Shown here: positions 54,698-64,000 of the stretch, in pieces
How positions within the stretch are numbered: position 1 is the first letter of the stretch
Layout: each line of letters begins with the position of its first letter
NCBI GenBank assembly: GCA_030695415.1
Contig: JAUYQZ010000045.1
Coordinates: 1 to 64,000, forward strand
Length of the DNA stretch: 64,000 bases
Direction of reading: 5' to 3'
From: Hylemonella sp.
GTDB taxonomy: Bacteria; Pseudomonadota; Gammaproteobacteria; Burkholderiales; Burkholderiaceae_C
The notes under the pieces: generated by a model
What the model saw: only the letters and a program-made list of their open reading frames with translations
What the model was told of the DNA's origin: nothing
Database searches by the model: none
Program-made: the position numbers and the translations under genes

Positions 54698-54944
54698 GAG
54701 GAACAATTCCTGAGACAGCAACAGGGTTGGGGCAGGCACCCGCGCGCTCGTGCGAACCAAGCGGGCTATCGTGCAGCCAGGCTGCGTTTCATTCATGCGC
54801 CCGCGCGGTCTGGATCCTTGCCGCTTACAGTGGCCTGCGGAAAATGCGAGTGTCCGGGAGCGTCCTTGCCTCTCGCCACGGTGTTAACCCGCAAACACCG
54901 ATAGATTTCAACAAACAGCACCTTAGCCAGAAACTAGCTCCCCC

Positions 54945-55646
54945 GTGATCACGATGAACCTGTCACCCCAACCCCACTGGCTGGCCCGCAGCATCGGCTC
55001 GGCCACGCTCACCCCGGCTCTGCTGGTGGTGTTGGTGGGATTCACGCTGTGGGCGCTCGGTCGCAGCTCGGCCCTGGCTGGCAGCACGCAAGGCTGGCTG
55101 ATCGCACTCACGCTGCTGGCCGTGGCCGCCGGCTGCGCCGCGCTGGCCTGGGTGCGCCCGCAGCGCGCCGGCCTCTCGCCGCCGCACGTCATGCTCTCGC
55201 TGGGCTTTGGCGGCATGCTGCTGGGCCTGCTGTGGGATGTGCTGCAGAGCGGCCCCGCGCGGCTGGACAGCCTGTGCCTGCAGTCCAGCGGCCTGGGCTT
55301 CGTCGACAGTCTGCTGCTGCACATCGAATTCCTGCCCGGCATGCATGCGGGCATGCTGGCCGGTGGCCTGGCCGCCATTCCCAGTCTGCGCGTGCTGCGC
55401 CCGCACTGCGGCCGTTACCTGTGTTCGCTGTTCGCGCAGAACCTCATGTGCTCGGGCTGGATGCTGATCGGCATGACGGCCGGCGCCGTCTGGCTGGCGG
55501 GCTGGCAGATCGGCAGCGGCAGCAGCAGCAGCAGCCTGCCCGGCATGCTGGGCGGCATGTTCGTGGGCATGACCTGGGGCATGGTGCTCAGCGTCGCGCT
55601 GTACCGCGGCTTCTTCGCCTGGCGCACGAGCGCGGAACAAGGTTGA
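54945..55646 (+). CDS. multi-TM membrane protein, unknown
   Basis: 233 aa with about 6 hydrophobic segments; divergent from rcoM. Confidence 0.7.
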   Translation: MITMNLSPQPHWLARSIGSATLTPALLVVLVGFTLWALGRSSALAGSTQGWLIALTLLAVAAGCAALAWVRPQRAGLSPPHVMLSLGFGGMLLGLLWDVLQSGPARLDSLCLQSSGLGFVDSLLLHIEFLPGMHAGMLAGGLAAIPSLRVLRPHCGRYLCSLFAQNLMCSGWMLIGMTAGAVWLAGWQIGSGSSSSSLPGMLGGMFVGMTWGMVLSVALYRGFFAWRTSAEQG

Positions 55647-55726
55647 GCCACCAGGAACGGGGCGCGTGCATGCCCCGTCGGCTTGGGCTAAAGTGGGCAT
55701 CCGTCTCCACTCTCCAACAAGCCGCC

Positions 55727-56431
55727 ATGAACTCCCTTGATGACTTCACCATCACCCGCAAATGGCCCGCCCGGCATCCGGAGCGGCTTCAGCTCTATTC
55801 CCTGCCCACGCCCAATGGCGTGAAGATCTCGATCATGCTTGAGGAGACCGGACTGCCCTATGAAGTGCACCTGGTGGACTTCGAGAAGCAAGACCAGTTC
55901 TCCCCGGAGTTCCTCAGCCTCAACCCCAACAACAAGATCCCCGCCATCCTGGACCCGCAGGGCCCGGGCGGCAAGCCGCTGGCGCTGTCCGAGTCCGGCG
56001 CCATCCTGGTGTATCTGGCCGGCAAGACCGGCAAGCTCATGCCCCGGGACGACGCGGGCAAGTACGAAACGCTGCAATGGGTGATGTGGCAGATGGGCGG
56101 CGTGGGCCCCATGTTCGGCCAGCTCGGCTTCTTCACCATCTTCGCGGGCAAGGACTACGACGACAAGCGCCCGCTGGAACGCTACGTGACCGAGTCGCGC
56201 CGCCTGCTGGGCGTGCTGAACGAGCGCCTCAAGGGTCGCAAATGGATCATGGGTGACGAGTACACCATCGCGGACATTGCCGTGTTTCCCTGGGTGCGTA
56301 ACCTGATCGTGCGCTACAAGGCCGGTGAGCTGGTCTTCATCGAGGACTTCCCCGAAGTCACGCGCGTGCTGGCGAGTTTCGTGGCCCGGCCGGCAGTCGC
56401 CAGGGGCCTGAACATCCCCAAGCGCGACTGA
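55727..56431 (+). CDS. glutathione S-transferase family protein (YghU/YfcG-like)
   Basis: LYSLPTPNGVKISIMLEETGLPYEVHLVDFEKQDQFSPEFLSLNPNNKIPAI; ESGAILVYLA. Confidence 0.93.
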   Translation: MNSLDDFTITRKWPARHPERLQLYSLPTPNGVKISIMLEETGLPYEVHLVDFEKQDQFSPEFLSLNPNNKIPAILDPQGPGGKPLALSESGAILVYLAGKTGKLMPRDDAGKYETLQWVMWQMGGVGPMFGQLGFFTIFAGKDYDDKRPLERYVTESRRLLGVLNERLKGRKWIMGDEYTIADIAVFPWVRNLIVRYKAGELVFIEDFPEVTRVLASFVARPAVARGLNIPKRD

Positions 56432-56499
56432 ACCGTTCGTCCGGCCCGCTACCGCTGGCCTTATCCTTCTTCAACCCGAATCCAGACTGGAGCCTTACG

Positions 56500-56793
56500 A
56501 TGGATCTTCCCGAGCGCGATGGCGATGGCTATCTGACCGACATGAACGCCTGGACCGAGGAAATCGGCCGTGCCATGGCCGAAATCGACGGCTATGAACT
56601 CGACGACACCAAGTGGAGCCAGATCCTCAAAGCCCGCGAGTATTACGATGAATTCAGCAGCGTGCCCCCGATCCGCAAGTTCGCCAAATACTTGGGCGAA
56701 GACCAGACCGACATCTTCAAACGCTGGATGACGGGCCCGATGAAGCCGATCACCAAGTACGGCGGCCTGCCCAAACCAACGGGCTGCGTCTGA
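56500..56793 (+). CDS. TusE/DsrC family sulfur relay protein
   Basis: 97 aa; WTEEIGRAMAEIDGYELDDTKWSQILKAREYYDEF...PPIRKFAKYLG...GLPKPTGCV with penultimate Cys. Confidence 0.88.
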   Translation: MDLPERDGDGYLTDMNAWTEEIGRAMAEIDGYELDDTKWSQILKAREYYDEFSSVPPIRKFAKYLGEDQTDIFKRWMTGPMKPITKYGGLPKPTGCV

Positions 56794-56866
56794 TTTTTTC
56801 GCTCCGGCGGCCTTCGTACCACGCCCCGCGCAGCAGCGCGGTCTGATCAGCCCCAGCTTCGGCTGA

Positions 56867-58462
56867 CTAGGAGCAGCCTGCCGGCGGCACGGCATCGCTC
56901 ATCCACGATGCGGGCAGGACCGCGGCCCAATCCACCGGCCGGCTGGTGTCCACCTGTATGGCGTACGCCAGTTCCTCACCCTGCAGCGGCTCACGCTGTT
57001 GCAGCTGTCGCTCCAGCACGGCCAGATCGGCCTCCGAGGGATCCCCTCCCGCCTGCACCCGTTGCAGCACACGCTGGCGCAAGACCTCGACCGGCGCGTC
57101 CAGCGCCAGGATGCGGCAGGGCAGGCCCAGCGCCTGCGCCACGGCCATCAGCGCGCCCCGTTGCGCCACCTTCAGGCAGGTGGCATCCACCAGCACCGGC
57201 AGGCCGTCAGACAGCACATCGCGCGCCAGCTCGGCCAGACGCTCGTAGGTGCGGCGGGTGGCCTCGGCGGTGTAGATGCCTTGCGGGATCTGTTCCGCGC
57301 TCCTGGCCAGCATCGGCAGCCCATGCAGGCGCTTGCGCTCCACGTCGGCCTTGATGCGCACGATGCCCAGCCGCTCGATCAGCGCCTGGGTCTGGCTGCT
57401 CTTGCCCGAACCGGATACGCCGTTCACCAGCCACAGGGCCGGGGTGCGCGCCTGCGTGCACCGGATCGCCAGCTGCAGGTAGCCGGCCACCGCGCGCCGC
57501 GCTGCGTCATCCTGCCCCTGCTGCTGCGACAGGCGCAGCGCCGCGACCTTGGCACGCACCATGGCGCGGTAGCACTGGTAGTAAGGCAGCAGCTGAAGCG
57601 CGCTGTAGTCGCCGGTGTGTTCCAGGTAGGCGTTGAGCAGGCGCCAGGCCAGGTCGGCGCGGCCATGCGCCTGCAGGTCCATCAGCACAAAGGCGATGTC
57701 GGCCAGCACGTCGATCCAGCGGAATCCGGGATTGAACTCGATGGCGTCGAAGAGTTGCGGCTGCCCGTCGATCAGCACCAGGTTGCCCAGATGCAGGTCA
57801 CCATGGCCCTCGCGCACCCAGCCCTGCTCGCGGCGTTGCGCCATCAAAGTCCGGAGCTGCCCGCCCTGCACCTCGCTCCAGCGCTGCACGGTCTGCAAGG
57901 TCGCGGCCAGCGGGGTGTTGGCGACAGCGGCCCGCACATCGTCGAAGTTGTGCGCGACGGCCTCGCGTACCGAGGCCGGGCTGCCCCAGGGACTGTCGGC
58001 CCCGGCCACGGCCGCTGCGGCATGAAACGCCGCCAGGTGGCTTGCCAGGCGGTCGATGTGCGCGGGCTGCAGTTCGCCCCGGTCGACGCGGTGACTCAGC
58101 AGGTCCTCCTGCGCAAAGCGGCGCATGTGCACGGCCCACTCCAGCACGGGATCCGTGGCGCCCAGCGCCTGCAACGGCACGATGCGCGGCGCCGCCAGGG
58201 TTCCGGTGACCGCCACCACGCCCAGGTAGATGCCGGGCGCCGTGCGGTGGTTGATGCGCTGCTCCTCCTCGCAGGCGGCGCGGCGCAGGGCGAGCGTGCT
58301 GTAGTCGAGAAAATCCAGCGCCAGCGGCTTCTTGAACTTGTAGGCGTGCTCCCCCGCCAGCAGCACCCAGGAGATATGGGTCTCGATGCAGTCGATGGCC
58401 TGGACACCGTGCGCAAAGGCGGCCGGCGTCTGCCGCAAGCGGGCGATGAGCGCGGCGGACAT
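56867..58462 (-). CDS. bifunctional aminoglycoside phosphotransferase-like/AAA P-loop kinase protein
   Basis: 531 aa; HGDLHLGNLVLIDGQPQLFDAIEFN (APH-like); GVSGSGKSSQTQAL (P-loop). Confidence 0.85.
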   Translation of the reverse strand: MSAALIARLRQTPAAFAHGVQAIDCIETHISWVLLAGEHAYKFKKPLALDFLDYSTLALRRAACEEEQRINHRTAPGIYLGVVAVTGTLAAPRIVPLQALGATDPVLEWAVHMRRFAQEDLLSHRVDRGELQPAHIDRLASHLAAFHAAAAVAGADSPWGSPASVREAVAHNFDDVRAAVANTPLAATLQTVQRWSEVQGGQLRTLMAQRREQGWVREGHGDLHLGNLVLIDGQPQLFDAIEFNPGFRWIDVLADIAFVLMDLQAHGRADLAWRLLNAYLEHTGDYSALQLLPYYQCYRAMVRAKVAALRLSQQQGQDDAARRAVAGYLQLAIRCTQARTPALWLVNGVSGSGKSSQTQALIERLGIVRIKADVERKRLHGLPMLARSAEQIPQGIYTAEATRRTYERLAELARDVLSDGLPVLVDATCLKVAQRGALMAVAQALGLPCRILALDAPVEVLRQRVLQRVQAGGDPSEADLAVLERQLQQREPLQGEELAYAIQVDTSRPVDWAAVLPASWMSDAVPPAGCS

Positions 58463-58528
58463 GCGATGTCGGGTGCGGCGTGGCCGGGACTGGAGATAGG
58501 TGAAGCGGCCTCGCCGGCAGCAGGCGCT

Positions 58529-59461
58529 TCAGCGGCCCATCAGCGCCTGCACGTGGGCGGCCGTGCCGCTGGCCAGGCCTTCCAGGCTGTAGCCGCCTTC
58601 GAGCACGGAGACCACGCGGCCCTGGGCCGTTTCCTCGGCCACGGCCATCAGCTCGCGCGTGATCCAGTGGTAGTCCTCGTCGGTGAACTTCAGGCCGCCC
58701 AGCGGGTCCAGGTGATGGGCGTCGAAACCGGCCGAGATGATGAGCAGCTCGGGCGCAAACTCGCGCAGCGCCGGCAGCAGCACGTCCCTCATGGCCGCGC
58801 GGAAGGCGGCCGAGCCGGTGCCGCGCGGGAACGGCACGTTGACGATGTTGTGGGCCACGCCCGTCTCGTTCTTCGCGCCGGTGCCCGGGTAAAACTGCCC
58901 CTGGTGGCAGGAGCCATAGAACAGGTCCGGGTCGTCGTAAAAACTGTTCTGCGTACCGTTGCCGTGGTGCACGTCGAAGTCCACCACTGCCACGCGCTTG
59001 AGGCCATGCTGCGCGCGCGCATGCACCGCCGCGATGGCCGCCTGGTTGAACACGCAAAAGCCCATGGCCTCCCCCGCCTCGGCATGGTGGCCGCAGGGGC
59101 GCGTGGCGCAGAAGACGTTCTTCGCCTGCTTGGCCACCACGTCGTCCACGCCCGCACAGGCCGCCCCTACGCAGCGCAGCACCGCCTCCAGCGTGCCGGG
59201 CGACATGATGGTGTCACCGCCGTCCAGGGCGCGGTAGCCCTGCTCGGGCGCCATGTCCTTCACCGCCTCCACGTAGTCGGGTGTGTGAATGTGCAGCACC
59301 TGCTCGAACGTGCCCAGAGGCGCATCGCGCCAGACGGCGTCGGCAAAGGCCGGCGTCCGCAGCGCGGCCAGCACGGCTTCCAGGCGCTCGGGGGATTCGG
59401 GGTGGTGCGGGCCGGGCCTGTGGTTGAAACAGGCTTCGTGGGTGTAGATCAAGGTGCTCAT
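58529..59461 (-). CDS. histone deacetylase family protein (AcuC/HDAC-like deacetylase)
   Basis: start at MSTLIYTHEACFNHRPGPHHPESPERLEAV; RPCGHHAEAGEAMGFCVFNQAAIA; VVDFDVHHGNGTQ; ISAGFDAHHLDPLGG. Confidence 0.95.
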   Translation of the reverse strand: MSTLIYTHEACFNHRPGPHHPESPERLEAVLAALRTPAFADAVWRDAPLGTFEQVLHIHTPDYVEAVKDMAPEQGYRALDGGDTIMSPGTLEAVLRCVGAACAGVDDVVAKQAKNVFCATRPCGHHAEAGEAMGFCVFNQAAIAAVHARAQHGLKRVAVVDFDVHHGNGTQNSFYDDPDLFYGSCHQGQFYPGTGAKNETGVAHNIVNVPFPRGTGSAAFRAAMRDVLLPALREFAPELLIISAGFDAHHLDPLGGLKFTDEDYHWITRELMAVAEETAQGRVVSVLEGGYSLEGLASGTAAHVQALMGR

Positions 59462-59474
59462 ACCAGGTTTCTCC

Positions 59475-61691
59475 TCATCGGATGACGGAATCCATCGAGA
59501 TTTGCGCAAGGCGACCCACCCGGTCGGCGGCGCATCGCTCCTGCCAGCAACGACGATAGGCCGCCTCCATGGCTCGGGCAAAATCCGGCGCGTTCATCAG
59601 CGCGCTGCCTTGCATACGCCCACGTAAGCTGGCCCGAAGCTCGGCCAAGCGGGGAAGGTCGCCACTCAGTTGGGCCACTCTCTCGACAAAGGCGGACTCG
59701 CTCCAGACGGCAAGCTCAGGCAATCCGAGATTGTTCAACTGGCTCCAACCGGCACGCCCCACGATCGTCGAGCCGACCAGAGAAACCACGGGGACCCCCA
59801 TCCAGTAAGCATCCAGACTGGTCGTGTGCCCGTTGTATGGCAGGGTATCTAGCGCGATATCCGTCTCATGGTAAGTGTCGAGATAGTTGTCCCGCGGCTG
59901 ACGCCCGACGAAACGGATTCGGTCCGCTGCGATGCCATCTTGGGCAAAGGCATTCAGTACTCGCTCGCGGGCACTGCCCTCTGGTGCCAGCATGATCAAC
60001 CTCGATCCGTCCACGGCTGCCATGGTCCGCGCCCAAAGCGCCAGTGTGGCGTTTGAAACTTTCAGGTAACTGTTGAGGCAACCGAAGGTCACGTGCCCCA
60101 TGGCCAGCGCAGGAAGCGGGCCGACAGGGCGATCTCCCTGCAAAGGGTCGTAGCACCAGAACGTGCTGGGCAGGCGAACAGACCGCTCGGTATAGCGCCC
60201 CTCATCCGGAGCATCGGTAGGATCCAGCCAAGGATCCGTCAAACGATAGTCCATGCCCGGATTTCCTGTCGTTCCGGGATAAGCCAGCCAGGCAATCTGG
60301 ACCGGTGCCGCCCGTTTCGCGAACACCAGCTGACGCCCATTGGCCATATGCATGGTCAGGTCCACAAGGACGTCAATCTGGTCGCCCCGGATTAGATCGA
60401 CCACCACGTCATCGCTGAAGGCCGTGATCTCACGCCAGTGATCCGCGTATCCAGCGATCCGATCTGTGTAAATGTCCCGCAGCCTAACGTCGGCATAACA
60501 GAAGACCTCAACTTGTCTATGATCATGGCTAGACAAGAGCGGGATCGAGAAAAGCGCTTGGCAATGGTCGCAGAAATCGGGCGACAGGTATCCGATCCTC
60601 AACCGCCGATTCGGATCTCGGCTCGTAGCGTCTAGCGGCAATTCGGCATCAGCTCTACCATGCCGGCTTCCCCAGTTCTGTGCGGCCTCGTAGATATCCC
60701 TTTCGCCGAGGGTCGGCGAGAACGAGGCGTAGTAAACGAGATTGCTATGAGCCCCGACATTGGCGGGATCGATGTCGATCACTTCACGCAAAACGCCCAG
60801 CGCCTCATCGACTCGCCCAATGTCCTTAAACGCGTTGGCAAGATCGATGCGCGCTGACGAAGAGGCTGGAGCCAGGTCGATGGCTCTCTTCAGAACCTCG
60901 ATGGCCGCATCGGGCTTCTGCATATGGACTAGTAGCTCCCCCAGCGTGCCCCAACCTATGGCGGCGTCCGGCTCCACGGCGATGGCCTTGCGAGCCGCCT
61001 CTTCGGCTTGAGCATAACGGCGCAGCTGCTTTAGCGCGCCGGCCAGCATCGACCAAGCCTTTGCAGAGCGCGCATCAAGCTCGACGGCCTTCATCGATGC
61101 CTCTGCGGCTTCGCCAAAATTCTTCTGGGCAAACAGCACATTGCTCAGGTTCAGCCAGCCCTCAGCCAACCCGGGAGCCATCGCCACCGCGCGGCGTCCC
61201 GCACCATCTGCCTCTTCAAGCTTACCTTGCACGAGCAGCATCGAAGAAAGGCTGGAATAAGCCGCCGCCAGTGTCGGATCCAGTTGAATCGCCTGCCGCA
61301 GGGCCTCTGTCGCCTCGCCAATGCGCCCCTGCGTCGCCCTCAAAATGCCAAGGTTTGCATGGGGCAAGGCATACGATGGAGCGAGTCGGATAGACCTCAG
61401 ATAGCAGGCCTCGGCCTTGCCGAGCTCTCCCAACTCGGCGTACTGTAGTCCGATGTTGTTCTGGGCGTCCGGATTGCCATGCGCAAGAAGGTCGGTCTTG
61501 TCGAGCGCAGCGCACGCATCATCGCGACGACCCTGACCACGCAGTGCAATTGCCAGGTGATACCAGCCTTCGGGCAACTCAGGGGCCACCTGGAGTGCAA
61601 GCCGGCAACACTGCTCCGCCAAGTCGTAGCGTCCCCCAGAAGATGCAGATGCGGCTTGGGAAATGCACTGAAGCAAGAATTGATCACTCAT
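59475..61691 (-). CDS. TPR-repeat O-GlcNAc transferase-like (SPINDLY/OGT C-terminal) glycosyltransferase
   Basis: 738 aa; many TPR units; RIGYLSPDFCDHCQALFSIPLLSSHD, WLAYPGTTGNPGMDYRLTDPWLDP, FGCLNSYLKVSNATLALWARTM, DTLPYNGHTTSLDAYWMGVPVVSL. Confidence 0.9.
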   Translation of the reverse strand: MSDQFLLQCISQAASASSGGRYDLAEQCCRLALQVAPELPEGWYHLAIALRGQGRRDDACAALDKTDLLAHGNPDAQNNIGLQYAELGELGKAEACYLRSIRLAPSYALPHANLGILRATQGRIGEATEALRQAIQLDPTLAAAYSSLSSMLLVQGKLEEADGAGRRAVAMAPGLAEGWLNLSNVLFAQKNFGEAAEASMKAVELDARSAKAWSMLAGALKQLRRYAQAEEAARKAIAVEPDAAIGWGTLGELLVHMQKPDAAIEVLKRAIDLAPASSSARIDLANAFKDIGRVDEALGVLREVIDIDPANVGAHSNLVYYASFSPTLGERDIYEAAQNWGSRHGRADAELPLDATSRDPNRRLRIGYLSPDFCDHCQALFSIPLLSSHDHRQVEVFCYADVRLRDIYTDRIAGYADHWREITAFSDDVVVDLIRGDQIDVLVDLTMHMANGRQLVFAKRAAPVQIAWLAYPGTTGNPGMDYRLTDPWLDPTDAPDEGRYTERSVRLPSTFWCYDPLQGDRPVGPLPALAMGHVTFGCLNSYLKVSNATLALWARTMAAVDGSRLIMLAPEGSARERVLNAFAQDGIAADRIRFVGRQPRDNYLDTYHETDIALDTLPYNGHTTSLDAYWMGVPVVSLVGSTIVGRAGWSQLNNLGLPELAVWSESAFVERVAQLSGDLPRLAELRASLRGRMQGSALMNAPDFARAMEAAYRRCWQERCAADRVGRLAQISMDSVIR

Positions 61692-61967
61692 CGAAATTCA
61701 GTTGTCAAACGAGCCGGTCTCTTGGGTAAGTCTTCGCTTTGGAAGCTATGCCTTTTTATGATTGTCCCCCATTTGGGTATCTGGCCTGCCCAATCGAAAT
61801 AGTGCATGGATAGCCGTGCTGCTGGCGTTCATGGTGTGACTGGGAATGGCAGCAGGAAGAGCCACGCCAAGGAGTGCTGAGGATCTGACAAACGTGTCTG
61901 TAGCCCGTTTTTTCATCCCGGCTTACTCCTCCAAGTCACCCCAGCCGCTGACCTTGCTGAAGAGCAC

Positions 61968-62147
61968 CTAGCCGGTGGGCACATGGACCACACGCACCAC
62001 GCCACCGGGCGGATGCGTGATGCTCTTGGCGGCCAAGGCGACGGCCAGCTCGCGGCTTGCCAGCATGGAACCGTTGCGGATGTTGGTGCGGGGCAGCGAT
62101 GCGACGATGGGGGAGGAGCTCTCGATCTTGTAGGACAAGGTGTTCAT
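61968..62147 (-). CDS. small hypothetical protein (possible nonsense truncation)
   Basis: MNTLSYKIESSSPIVASLPRTNIRNGSMLASRELAVALAAKSITHPPGGVVRVVHVPTG*; in-frame VLFSKVSGWGDLEE follows the TAG. Confidence 0.45.
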   Translation of the reverse strand: MNTLSYKIESSSPIVASLPRTNIRNGSMLASRELAVALAAKSITHPPGGVVRVVHVPTG

Positions 62148-62329
62148 GGCAGCCTCACATGGGTGGATACGCGCTCGGAAAAACGTGGGCGTTACGCTTC
62201 GAAGCATCACAAAGGCCACTCAGCCCGTGGATGGGCCGCTGAACATCCGGTATTCCCGGAACTGAACGACCCAGCTCGAGTCCACCGCGCTCATGCCCGC
62301 GCGCGCAGCCAGCCGCCTAGGCCTGCCGC

Positions 62330-63607
62330 TTATCTGCCCCGCATGACCTGATCCAGTTGCTGCCCGAAGGTCTGCAGGACCTCATGCCAGTCTTGTTGCC
62401 TCTCATGACTTACGGGGAGCTCCAGTTCCAGTGCCTGGGCGCGGAACAGGTGCCCGAATGCGGAGTGCGCGTCGACAAAGTCGGAGGTTCCCAGTGGCTG
62501 CCCTCCATGCCTGGCTGCGCGCATGTCCGAGATGACGGAGGTATGCGCCGGGTAATAACCAAGGAACCAGCGCTCGAAGGTGCGTCCGTCTTCCAGGGGC
62601 ACGTCCTTCATGGTTTCGTAGAACACCTTGCCGCCCTCGAAGGCCAGGAGATTCTCACGCTGGGCAGGCGGTGTGCGCCGATCAAAATACGCATCCTTGA
62701 AGCGAAGCATGGCCCCGCTGGCGGACAAGGGGCTGACGTTGTCATCCGGGAAACGCCCGAATCGCACATGGGCGGCCATCCAGTCCCTCAACTTCGCGTC
62801 CTTCAGCCCGCTGAGTGCGACGATCGCCACATCACGATCTTCACTGCGCCAATTGCTGGCCCAGTTGGCTAAATCGATGCGGCGAACCACCTGAAAGTCG
62901 TTGGCATTGTCCGGATCGCGCCAGACATACCCGGGGGCGGGATAGAAGCGGCCTTGACCGTCCCACACCACGTGGGGCAGGGTCGCGTGCGGCGTGCCGT
63001 CCGGGTACAGCATCACCCGAAAATCATTCGGGTCGTTCGGATCGACCCACCGGTAGCCGTAGGCGGGATGAAACTGGCCATTGCCGGCCCAGACGACATG
63101 TGGCAAGGTCGGGTGCGGCGTGCCGTCCGGCTGCAGCTCGACGCCGAAATCATTCGGATCGTCGGGCCTGACCCAGCGATAACCGTCGGCAGGCCTGAAC
63201 TGTCCATTCGTAGACCACACCACGTGCGGCAGGCTCGGATGCGGCGTACCGGCCACGGGCCTGGGTTCGCCTTCATCGCTTGAAGGACGGTCGGGGGTGG
63301 AGGCGCAACCCGGCCCGCTGCCGCGGCGCGGGGATGGTTCGGTATCATCGGGCTCACGCGGCGGGCGTTCTCCCGATCCGGTTGTAGGCCGCACGTCGAT
63401 GCACGGGCCGCCTTCCCAGGGTGCACAGGCGGCGTGGCCGTCGCGCGGCGGCGGCATGAAGAGCCAGAGCACCAGCCCGAAAACCAGCCAGAGTCGCCAA
63501 TGCACCCCACGACCTGACCACGTGGACACACGACCCAGCAGCGCTCGCATCCTGTTCATATTGGCCTCCCCTTGCAGACATCTTAGATCGCCAAGTTCAG
63601 GAGTCAA
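62330..63607 (-). CDS. membrane-anchored/exported repeat protein, unknown
   Basis: 425 aa; hydrophobic segment WRLWLVFGLVLWLFMP; three about 42-aa repeats; start uncertain. Confidence 0.75.
   Translation of the reverse strand: MTPELGDLRCLQGEANMNRMRALLGRVSTWSGRGVHWRLWLVFGLVLWLFMPPPRDGHAACAPWEGGPCIDVRPTTGSGERPPREPDDTEPSPRRGSGPGCASTPDRPSSDEGEPRPVAGTPHPSLPHVVWSTNGQFRPADGYRWVRPDDPNDFGVELQPDGTPHPTLPHVVWAGNGQFHPAYGYRWVDPNDPNDFRVMLYPDGTPHATLPHVVWDGQGRFYPAPGYVWRDPDNANDFQVVRRIDLANWASNWRSEDRDVAIVALSGLKDAKLRDWMAAHVRFGRFPDDNVSPLSASGAMLRFKDAYFDRRTPPAQRENLLAFEGGKVFYETMKDVPLEDGRTFERWFLGYYPAHTSVISDMRAARHGGQPLGTSDFVDAHSAFGHLFRAQALELELPVSHERQQDWHEVLQTFGQQLDQVMRGR
62880..63260. repeat. three tandem about 126-bp coding repeats
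   Basis: GTPHPSLPHVVWSTNGQFRPADGYRWVRPDDPNDFGVELQPD / GTPHPTLPHVVWAGNGQFHPAYGYRWVDPNDPNDFRVMLYPD / GTPHATLPHVVWDGQGRFYPAPGYVWRDPDNANDFQVVRRID. Confidence 0.9.
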
Positions 63608-63663
63608 TCAGACTCGCCGATGTGCCGCCGCTCAGCCCCTCTCTTGGGTAGTGGTGCAAGCGC

Positions 63664-64000
63664 TCAGGCGCTGTAACCTGGCAACGAGAGCTCCGCCTGC
63701 AGCCCCCCCAGACGGGCCACCCCCAGCCGCACCTCGCCCTGATAGAGACCGGCGAGCTCCCGCGCGATGTCCAGGCCCAGGCCGGTGCCGGGGGTGCGCT
63801 CGTCGGCGCGCACGCCGCGCTCGAAGACGCGGCTGCGCTCGGTCTCGCTCAGGCCCGGCCCGTCGTCTTCAATCGTGATGCACAGCCGGCCATCGGCATG
63901 GCTGGCCGCCAGTAACACGCGGCTGCGTGCCCACTTGCAGGCGTTGTCCAGCAGATTGCCCAGCATTTCCTGCAGGTCCTGTGACTCGCCGGCGAACTGC
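63664..64000 (-). CDS. sensor histidine kinase, C-terminal part (truncated by window end)
   Basis: QFAGESQDLQEMLGNLLDNACKWA...EDDGPGL...GTGLGLDIARELA (N, G1, G2 boxes of HATPase_c). Confidence 0.9.
   Translation of the reverse strand, partial: QFAGESQDLQEMLGNLLDNACKWARSRVLLAASHADGRLCITIEDDGPGLSETERSRVFERGVRADERTPGTGLGLDIARELAGLYQGEVRLGVARLGGLQAELSLPGYSA

Noticed and set aside
56999-59485. 828-aa plus-strand ORF
   Set aside because: Antisense shadow spanning the kinase and HDAC-like genes; Arg/His/Gln-rich artefact

Overview
The window is a GC-rich chromosomal segment that looks like a betaproteobacterium of the Burkholderiales/Comamonadaceae type (inferred from gene content and order; no search was run). 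Most genes are on the minus strand. From left to right: the 2-oxoglutarate dehydrogenase operon (sucA-sucB-lpdA), prpE, a DUF2784 protein, a NUDIX hydrolase, small ORFs, tRNA-Arg, a DUF808 protein, a degraded ORF6N-like remnant with palindromes, and a MobA-type FAD monooxygenase. Next is a Type I restriction-modification locus (hsdM-hsdS-nuclease-hsdR-YgjP-like) with an extra PUA/EVE-like + NucS-like nuclease gene between hsdS and hsdR. It lies directly after tRNA-Pro and the conserved thrS-infC-rpmI-rplT-pheS-pheT-ihfA-merR cluster. Further on are a ketopantoate-reductase-like gene, aceA, a histone-H1/SWIB fusion protein, a TetR-associated catabolic cluster, MFS and CDF transporters, and a complete Form I aerobic CO dehydrogenase locus (RcoM-like regulator, coxM-S-L-G-D-E, a MobA-like transferase and a 2OG-Fe(II) oxygenase-like gene). 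The right end carries GST, DsrC/TusE-like, kinase and deacetylase-family genes, a TPR/OGT (SPINDLY-like) glycosyltransferase, a repeat protein and a truncated sensor kinase. The most interesting signals are the nuclease embedded in the RM operon, the CO-oxidation locus with an extra oxygenase gene, a thrS leader with a Thr-rich mini-ORF and terminator, a shared TetR-type operator pair, twin operators at aceA, a structured leader before the H1/SWIB gene, and several dispersed palindromic repeats. No CRISPR array, rRNA, integrase or transposase was recognised.
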